NCBI GenBank assembly: GCA_963736525.1
Contig: CAVTPF010000004.1
Coordinates: forward strand, 1-64,000
Reading direction: 5' to 3'
Origin: Bog-473 sp963736525
GTDB taxonomy: Bacteria > Actinomycetota > Acidimicrobiia > Acidimicrobiales > RAAP-2
DNA: 64,000 nucleotides
Shown: in pieces, positions 59,070-64,000 of the stretch
Position numbering within the stretch: position 1 is the stretch's first letter
Layout: every line of letters starts with the position of its first letter
Notes under the pieces: generated by a model
Databases searched by the model: none
What the model saw: the letters and a program-made list of their open reading frames with translations, nothing else
What the model was told of the DNA's origin: nothing
Program-made: the position numbers and the translations under genes

Positions 59070-59930
59070 GTGGATGACGGACACCCCGCCGAGTCGCGTA
59101 ACGAACTCGTTGCGACCGAGGCACAGACGTATGTCGACGAGGCCCTGAAGGCCCTCGACCCCGATGCCGCCCGATCGGAGTGCGTCATGGAATCGCTCAA
59201 GCTGACCCTCGGCTTCTCGGGCCGCACCGTGCTCAACGACGTGAACGTCGCGCTGAGGCGGGGATCGATCACGGCGCTGATCGGGCCGACCGGATCCGGC
59301 AAGTCCACCTTCCTGCGCACGCTGAACCGGATGAACGACCGCGTCCCGGGCTTCGAGCGCAAGGGGGACGTGACACTCGACGAGGAGAGCCTGTGGGCGT
59401 CGCACGTCGACCTGCTCACCTTGCGCCGCCGGGTCGGCATGCTCTTCCAGCGTCCGAACCCCTTCCCGATGTCGATCAGGGACAACGTGGTGGCCGGCGT
59501 CAAGGCCCACCGCATCGCCAAGGGAAAGCAGCTGGACGTCGTCTGTGAGCGGCGACTGACCGAGGTCGGCCTGTGGGACGCCGTCAAGGACCGGCTCAAC
59601 GACTCGCCGTTCCGGCTCTCGGGCGGCCAGCAGCAATTGCTGTGCCTGGCCCGGGCGCTCGCGGTCGGGCCCGAGGTCCTGCTGCTCGACGAGCCGACGT
59701 CCGCCCTCGACCCGGTGACGACAGAGTCCATTGAGGCGTTGCTCAAGACACTGACGCCCGCACTGACGCTCATCGTCGTCACCCACAACCTCGGCCAGGC
59801 CATGCGGGTCTCGCACCACACCATGTTCTTCTACCAAGGGCAGCTGATGGAGCACGGCCCGACCGAGGAGCTCTTCAACGCGCCCAAGCATCCGGACACC
59901 GAGCGCTACGTCACCGGGCGGATGGGGTAG
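59070..59930 (+). CDS. pstB: Phosphate ABC transporter ATP-binding protein
   Basis: The ATPase of the high-affinity phosphate importer. Walker A is LIGPTGSGKSTFLRTLNRMND, the Q-loop GMLFQRPNPFPMSI (the PNPFP stretch is specific to PstB), the signature FRLSGGQQQLLCLARAL, and Walker B VLLLDEPTSALDP. The first ~40 residues are an unusual extension before ESLKLTLGFSGRTVL. The start is GTG 59070, supported by the -10-like hexamer 7 nt upstream; ATG 59188 would give a standard-length protein. It is placed first in the operon, whereas pstB is usually last. Confidence 0.92.
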   Translation: MDDGHPAESRNELVATEAQTYVDEALKALDPDAARSECVMESLKLTLGFSGRTVLNDVNVALRRGSITALIGPTGSGKSTFLRTLNRMNDRVPGFERKGDVTLDEESLWASHVDLLTLRRRVGMLFQRPNPFPMSIRDNVVAGVKAHRIAKGKQLDVVCERRLTEVGLWDAVKDRLNDSPFRLSGGQQQLLCLARALAVGPEVLLLDEPTSALDPVTTESIEALLKTLTPALTLIVVTHNLGQAMRVSHHTMFFYQGQLMEHGPTEELFNAPKHPDTERYVTGRMG

Positions 59931-60032
59931 GCGTCGATCGAACCCAGCGACAAGCCGGTCCGACGGACCGGACAGCGGATCACCGATCAGCATCACCAAA
60001 GCAAGCACAACCACCTCACAAGGAGAGAACCT

Positions 60033-61157
60033 GTGAAGACATTGATGGGCGCGGCACGACTGAAGCGGGGAGTAGTCATCACCGCGATGGCGGGGCTGGC
60101 GCTGAGCTCGGTCGTCTTGGCGTCGGCCGCCTCGGCCAGCGTCAAGCTCCCCAGCAGCGGCGTGGAGACGCCGGGCGGCGGCACCGTGACCGAGACCGGG
60201 AGCACGCTGCTGTACCCGCTCTTCAACCTGTGGGCCGGCGGCTACAACACGAAGTTCTCGAGCACCACCATCCAGACGGCAGGCACCGGATCGGGAACGG
60301 GAATCTCGGAGGCGGAGAACGGCACCATCGACATCGGCGCCTCCGACGCCTATCTGTCGCCGAGCGTCGTGTCGGCCAACCCCGACCTGAAGAACATCCC
60401 GACGGCGATCTCGGCCCAGATGGTGGCCTACAACGTCCCTGGCGTCACCGCTCACTTGAAGCTGAGCGGCAAGCTGATCTCGGAGATCTACCAGGGGCAG
60501 GTGACGAGTTGGAACGCCTCGGGGATCGCCAACGCGAACCCGGGCGTGACGTTGCCCAACCTCCCGATCGTCGCCCTGCACCGCTCGGACAGCAGCGGAG
60601 ACACGTTCATCTTCACCCAATACCTGTCGAAGGCTGACCCCTCGGGCTGGGGCACCAAGATCGGGTACAACACCACCGTCCCGTGGCCGGCCGCCCCCGG
60701 CGCGCTGGGCGAGAGCGGGAACTCGGGCATGGTGTCGGGCTGCAAGGCCACGCCGGGCTGCATCGCCTACATCGGGATCAGCTACCTGACCCAGGTGTTG
60801 CAGGCCGGCCTGTCGTATGCCGAACTGGGCAACGGCCACGGGCAGTACGTGCTGCCGACGCAGGCGACCATCGCCGCCGAGGCGGCGGGCTTCGTGAACA
60901 AGACCCCGGCCAACGGCACGATCTCGCTGATCTACGGCAACATCAACAATGGCTACCCGATCGTCAACTACGAGTACGCCATCGTCTCGACCCACCAGTC
61001 GAGCTCCAGCACGGCCAAGAACATCCGGTCCGTGCTGGAGTGGGCGATCAACAAGAAGTACGGGAACAACACTTCTTATCTGTCGCAGGTCAACTTCCAG
61101 CCGCTGCCCTCCAAGGTCGTGGCACAGTCGGTGAAGCAGATCCTGAGCATCCAGTAG
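60033..61157 (+). CDS. pstS: Phosphate-binding protein PstS
   Basis: The exported phosphate receptor. A signal peptide (RGVVITAMAGLALSSVVLASAASA) precedes the mature domain, which has TVTETGSTLLYPLFNLW and GSGTGISEAENGTIDIGASDAYL (phosphate-binding loops) and ALHRSDSSGDTFIFTQYL. No lipobox cysteine is present, so it is either secreted or held by the permease. The start is GTG 60033 with AAGGAGAGAACCT. The stop TAG shares a base with the pstC GTG. Confidence 0.94.
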   Translation: MKTLMGAARLKRGVVITAMAGLALSSVVLASAASASVKLPSSGVETPGGGTVTETGSTLLYPLFNLWAGGYNTKFSSTTIQTAGTGSGTGISEAENGTIDIGASDAYLSPSVVSANPDLKNIPTAISAQMVAYNVPGVTAHLKLSGKLISEIYQGQVTSWNASGIANANPGVTLPNLPIVALHRSDSSGDTFIFTQYLSKADPSGWGTKIGYNTTVPWPAAPGALGESGNSGMVSGCKATPGCIAYIGISYLTQVLQAGLSYAELGNGHGQYVLPTQATIAAEAAGFVNKTPANGTISLIYGNINNGYPIVNYEYAIVSTHQSSSSTAKNIRSVLEWAINKKYGNNTSYLSQVNFQPLPSKVVAQSVKQILSIQ

Positions 61158-62245
61158 TGACGACCGTAGGCGGCGTGGCGGGGAGCATCCCCGCCACGCC
61201 GCACGCGGAGTCGGTCGGTAAGCCGCCGTGGCCCAAGCGGGTGATGGACTTCGCCCGCCGCAACGAGGAGCACGCCTGGCGGGGTTCGGCGTGGGTCGCG
61301 GTCATCCTCCCTCTCGCCGCGCTGGTCTTCGCCGTCACGGTGCTGGCCGTAAAGGCGTACCCGGCCATCCGGGTCAACGGCTGGTACTTCCTCTACGGCA
61401 GGAACTGGACGTACGGCAACGGCTACGGCGCCGTGGTCCACACCGACGGGGTCGCCCACCTCCAGGGGGCGCAATTCGGCGCCTGGGCCATCCTGTGGGG
61501 CACCCTCGCCTCCTCGCTCATCGCCATCGTCATCGCCCTCCCCCTCTCCATCGGGGCGGCCTTCGCCCTGACCGAGCGCCTCCCGGGGTTCATCTCGCGG
61601 CCGCTGGGGTTCGCCATCGAGATCCTCGCCGGCATCCCGAGCGTGGTCATCGGCCTCTGGGGCATCCTCACGTTCGGTCCCTGGCTGGCCAAGCACGTGT
61701 ACCCCATCATCGCCGACCACGCGCCCAACGTGCCGGTGCTGCGCTATTTCCGGAACCCCGTCGGGTCCGGCGAGGGTCTGCTCTCGGCCGGCATCGTGCT
61801 GTCCCTCATGATCGTCCCCATCATCACCTCCACCACACGCGACCTCTTCCAGCAGGTCCCCCCGCTCCCGAAGGAAGGGGCGTCCGCGTTGGGCATGACG
61901 GACTGGGAGGTGGCCAACAAGGTCACGCTGCCCTGGGTGCGCTCGGGGATCATCGGGGCCACGGTCCTCGGCTTGGGGCGGGCGCTCGGTGAGACGATCG
62001 CCATCGCCATGATCGGCGGCGCCGCCCTGCGCATCCCGCTCAACATCTACCAGCCGTTCACGACGGTGGCGGCGACCATCCTCACCCAGCTCGACGGCGC
62101 GCTGACCGACGGCACCGGATTCGCCGTGGCCACCCTGGCCGAGCTGGCTCTCGTCCTCGCCGTCATCTCGGTGGCGGTCAACCTGGCGGCCCGCCTCATC
62201 ATCAGGCGAACGGGTCGGATAGGCGCGCCCGTGGGCGGGGCCTGA
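61157..62245 (+). CDS. pstC: Phosphate ABC transporter permease PstC
   Basis: A 362-residue inner-membrane permease. Six hydrophobic helices follow a ~40-residue cytoplasmic start. FALTERLPGFISRPLGFAIEILAGIPSVVIGLWG and EGASALGMTDWEVANKVTLPWVRSGIIGA (the EAA loop contacting PstB) are typical. The start is GTG 61157, overlapping the last base of the pstS stop; the longer open frame upstream is antisense-like noise inside pstS. Confidence 0.93.
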   Translation: MTTVGGVAGSIPATPHAESVGKPPWPKRVMDFARRNEEHAWRGSAWVAVILPLAALVFAVTVLAVKAYPAIRVNGWYFLYGRNWTYGNGYGAVVHTDGVAHLQGAQFGAWAILWGTLASSLIAIVIALPLSIGAAFALTERLPGFISRPLGFAIEILAGIPSVVIGLWGILTFGPWLAKHVYPIIADHAPNVPVLRYFRNPVGSGEGLLSAGIVLSLMIVPIITSTTRDLFQQVPPLPKEGASALGMTDWEVANKVTLPWVRSGIIGATVLGLGRALGETIAIAMIGGAALRIPLNIYQPFTTVAATILTQLDGALTDGTGFAVATLAELALVLAVISVAVNLAARLIIRRTGRIGAPVGGA

Positions 62246-63207
62246 TGACCACCACGCTGTCCGCCGGCCCTTCGACGAGGCGCCGGCGCGTGTCGTCGGT
62301 CATCTGGCGCGTCCTGACCTACGCCGCGCTCGTCCTCATCATGGGACCCGCCGCCTGGCTGCTCATCGGCGTCCTCGTCCGCGCATGGCCCCACTGGCAG
62401 TGGAGCGTCTTGTGGACGACGCTGACCCCGACAGGAGGCGGGCTGCGCGACCAGATCCTGGGGACACTGATCCTCATGGCGGGCGTGTTCATCATCGCCG
62501 GCACGATCGGCGTGCTCGCCGGCATCCACCTGGCCGAGCTGGCGCGTTCGGGGCGTTTCAGCGGGAAGATCAGCTCTCCCCTGCGGACGGCGTCGGACAT
62601 CCTCTCGGGCTTCCCGTCCATCGTGCTCGGCTACGTCGGCTACACCGCCCTGGTCGTCGGCCTGCACTGGGGCTTCTCGCTCCTCTCCGCGCTCATCATC
62701 CTGTCGATCATGGTCATCCCCTACATCGCCAAGACGACCGAGAACTCGCTGCGCCAGGTGCCGACCGGTTACCGGGAGGGGGCCGAGGCGCTGGGCATGT
62801 CGATGGGCTACAGCCTGCGCAAGGTCATCCTCAAGAGCGCACTGCCCGGCATCGTGACCGGGTTGCTGCTGGCGCTGGCCATCGCCTGCGGCGAGACGGC
62901 TCCGCTGATCTACACGGCGGGGTTCGCGCCCACGCTGCCGCACTCACTGACCCACGCCCAATTCCCCTATCTGACCTACGTCGTCTTCCAGTACTACAAC
63001 GCCCCCGAGACCCAGTACCACTACCTCTCCTATGACTCCGCCCTGATCCTCATCGTCATCGTGCTGCTGCTCCTAGTGTCGAGCCGCATCATCGTGGCCC
63101 GCACCCAGCGTCACTCCGAGAGCGCACGGGGCACGGGACGCCGCCGGCGCCGGCGCAAGACCAATGAGCCCCTGCTGGGCATCGCAGAGGGCGTCCCCCC
63201 GCGCTAG
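62245..63207 (+). CDS. pstA: Phosphate ABC transporter permease PstA
   Basis: A 320-residue permease partner of PstC. It has helices including IWRVLTYAALVLIMGPAAWLLIGVLV and the EAA loop YREGAEALGMSMGYSLRKVILKSALPGIVTG. LSGFPSIVLGYVGYTALVV and the Arg/Glu pair near IACGETAPLIYTAGF are conserved. ATG 62245 overlaps the pstC stop by one base (TGATG). The Arg/Lys-rich C-terminal tail (GTGRRRRRRKTNEP) is cytoplasmic. No phoU follows. Confidence 0.93.
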   Translation: MTTTLSAGPSTRRRRVSSVIWRVLTYAALVLIMGPAAWLLIGVLVRAWPHWQWSVLWTTLTPTGGGLRDQILGTLILMAGVFIIAGTIGVLAGIHLAELARSGRFSGKISSPLRTASDILSGFPSIVLGYVGYTALVVGLHWGFSLLSALIILSIMVIPYIAKTTENSLRQVPTGYREGAEALGMSMGYSLRKVILKSALPGIVTGLLLALAIACGETAPLIYTAGFAPTLPHSLTHAQFPYLTYVVFQYYNAPETQYHYLSYDSALILIVIVLLLLVSSRIIVARTQRHSESARGTGRRRRRRKTNEPLLGIAEGVPPR

Positions 63208-63350
63208 GTCCGCTCGAGCGACGGGTCGGAGACCGACCTGCGCCGGACCTAAGGTGGAAGCTCGTGGCGGGACATGGCCCGCCACTGCCATGAGGACCGT
63301 GAGCGGGCTGTGAGACGCGGACCGTGAAGCGACGACCGTAGGAGGACACG

Positions 63351-63917
63351 TTGAGCGCAGGACCTGAGTGGGGGCCCCTGGCCCGCCTGGCGGGCATCTG
63401 GGAAGGCGAGCGGGGCGAGGACGTGGCCTACGCCAACGACTCCGGGAAGATCGGCCTGACCCCCTACCGTGAGCACGTCGACTTCAAGCCCTTCGGGCCG
63501 GTCGAGAACGGGCCCCAGGTCCTCTACGGCCTCGACTACCGCATGGCGGCCTGGCGGGGCGACGAGGAGAACCCCTTCCACACCGAGGTCGGCTACTGGA
63601 TGTGGGACGCCCGCGACAGCGAGGTGGTCCGCTGCTTCCTCATCCCGCGCGGCTCGGCCGTGGTCGCCGGCGGCATCGTGGCCGCGGACGCCACCGCCTT
63701 CACCCTCTCGGCACGGGTGGGCAGCCAGACCTACGGCATCCTGGCCAACAACTGGCTGGACAAGAACGCCCAGTCGGTCAGCTTCGAGGTCACCATCGAC
63801 ACCAGCGTGGAGAACGAGTTCACGTACTCCGAGACCACCGTGATCAAGCACGCCAAGGTGGCCGAGGAGGTCATCCACACGGACCGCAACACGCTGCGGC
63901 GGATCGCCGACGCCTAG
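63351..63917 (+). CDS. FABP/nitrobindin-like heme-binding beta-barrel protein
   Basis: A 188-residue soluble beta-barrel of the THAP4/nitrobindin (DUF1794) family. It starts with PLARLAGIWEGERGED, the GxWxG-type barrel opening. Then come YREHVDFKPFGPVENGPQVLYGLDYRMAAWR, HTEVGYWMWDARDSEVVRCFLIPRG, and ENEFTYSETTVIKHAKVAEEVIHTDRNTLRRI. Relatives bind heme b and react with nitric oxide or peroxynitrite; whether the proximal His is kept needs alignment. The start is TTG 63351 with a strong TAGGAGGACACG ribosome binding site. The spacer 63208-63350 shows no other feature. Confidence 0.83.
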   Translation: MSAGPEWGPLARLAGIWEGERGEDVAYANDSGKIGLTPYREHVDFKPFGPVENGPQVLYGLDYRMAAWRGDEENPFHTEVGYWMWDARDSEVVRCFLIPRGSAVVAGGIVAADATAFTLSARVGSQTYGILANNWLDKNAQSVSFEVTIDTSVENEFTYSETTVIKHAKVAEEVIHTDRNTLRRIADA

Positions 63918-63980
63918 GGCGGCCCGGTAGGGTCGACCCGGTCGGGCCCCTGCCGGGGCTCGACCGCAGGGAGGCACGCC

Positions 63981-64000
63981 ATGTACCAGTGGTCCGAAGA
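63981..64000 (+). CDS. Start of a gene cut by the window edge
   Basis: ATG 63981 has GGGAGGCACGCC upstream and reads MYQWSE before the window ends. This opening resembles acyl-CoA dehydrogenases of this lineage (M-[YF]-x-W-S-E), but six codons are not enough to name the product. Confidence 0.5.

Overview
The window is about 70% G+C and reads as one contiguous chromosomal segment of an actinobacterium. The best guess is a deep-branching lineage such as Acidimicrobiia, but that placement is inference. Support comes from an MptB-type polyprenol-phosphomannose mannosyltransferase, a MarP-type acid-resistance protease, paired F420-type luciferase-like monooxygenases, an ArsR with the Corynebacterium-style Cys15-Cys16 pair, many GTG/TTG starts and many leaderless starts. 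No insertion sequence, prophage, CRISPR array or integrase was seen.

Layout. 1-5600 (minus strand) is the core translation/transcription block: start of rpoB, rplL, rplJ with an L10-leader RNA, rplA, rplK, nusG, secE, then tRNA-Trp, rpmG (L33), tRNA-Met and tRNA-Thr. 5.7-15.4 kb holds mixed housekeeping and envelope genes: GNAT acetyltransferase, MptB-like mannosyltransferase, tRNA-Tyr, YajQ, GtrA, GH1 beta-glucosidase, TesB thioesterase, citrate synthase, an exported protein and a UDP-sulfoquinovose synthase. 15.6-30.5 kb is a DNA maintenance region: recC-recB-recD with 4-nt overlaps, rmuC, a PhoU-like protein, asd, recR abutting dnaX, and the SRP RNA. 30.7-34.6 kb is a small surface-glycan locus with a Wzt-type ATPase, a family 2 glycosyltransferase and a methyltransferase-glycosyltransferase fusion. 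34.6-45.9 kb carries two UspA genes, two tRNA-Ser, an acidic-repeat membrane protein, tadA, a SHOCT-like small protein, an MBL hydrolase with a glucose dehydrogenase, GH15, MarP, a propeller lipoprotein and a zinc-ribbon membrane protein. 46-52 kb has an aldehyde dehydrogenase, a divergent MarR/phospholipase-C pair and two LLM oxidoreductases. 51.9-57 kb is an arsenic island: a four-gene operon (arsI, aquaporin, FAD oxidoreductase, arsC) divergent from arsR, followed by a frameshifted chromate transporter. 59-63.2 kb is a pstB-pstS-pstC-pstA phosphate operon behind a PHO-box-like element. The window ends with a nitrobindin/FABP-like protein and the first codons of another gene.

Functional themes. 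First, arsenic resistance without an efflux pump: organoarsenical cleavage by ArsI, arsenate reduction by ArsC and probable arsenite exit through an aquaporin. Second, phosphate stress: Pst transporter, PhoU-like protein, phospholipase C/acid phosphatase-like lipoprotein, sulfolipid synthase, and a second PHO-box-like repeat before a glycosyltransferase. Third, a widespread leaderless promoter architecture: a -10-like hexamer, then 5-7 bases, then the start codon, with no ribosome binding site. This recurs upstream of more than a dozen genes and helps fix several starts.
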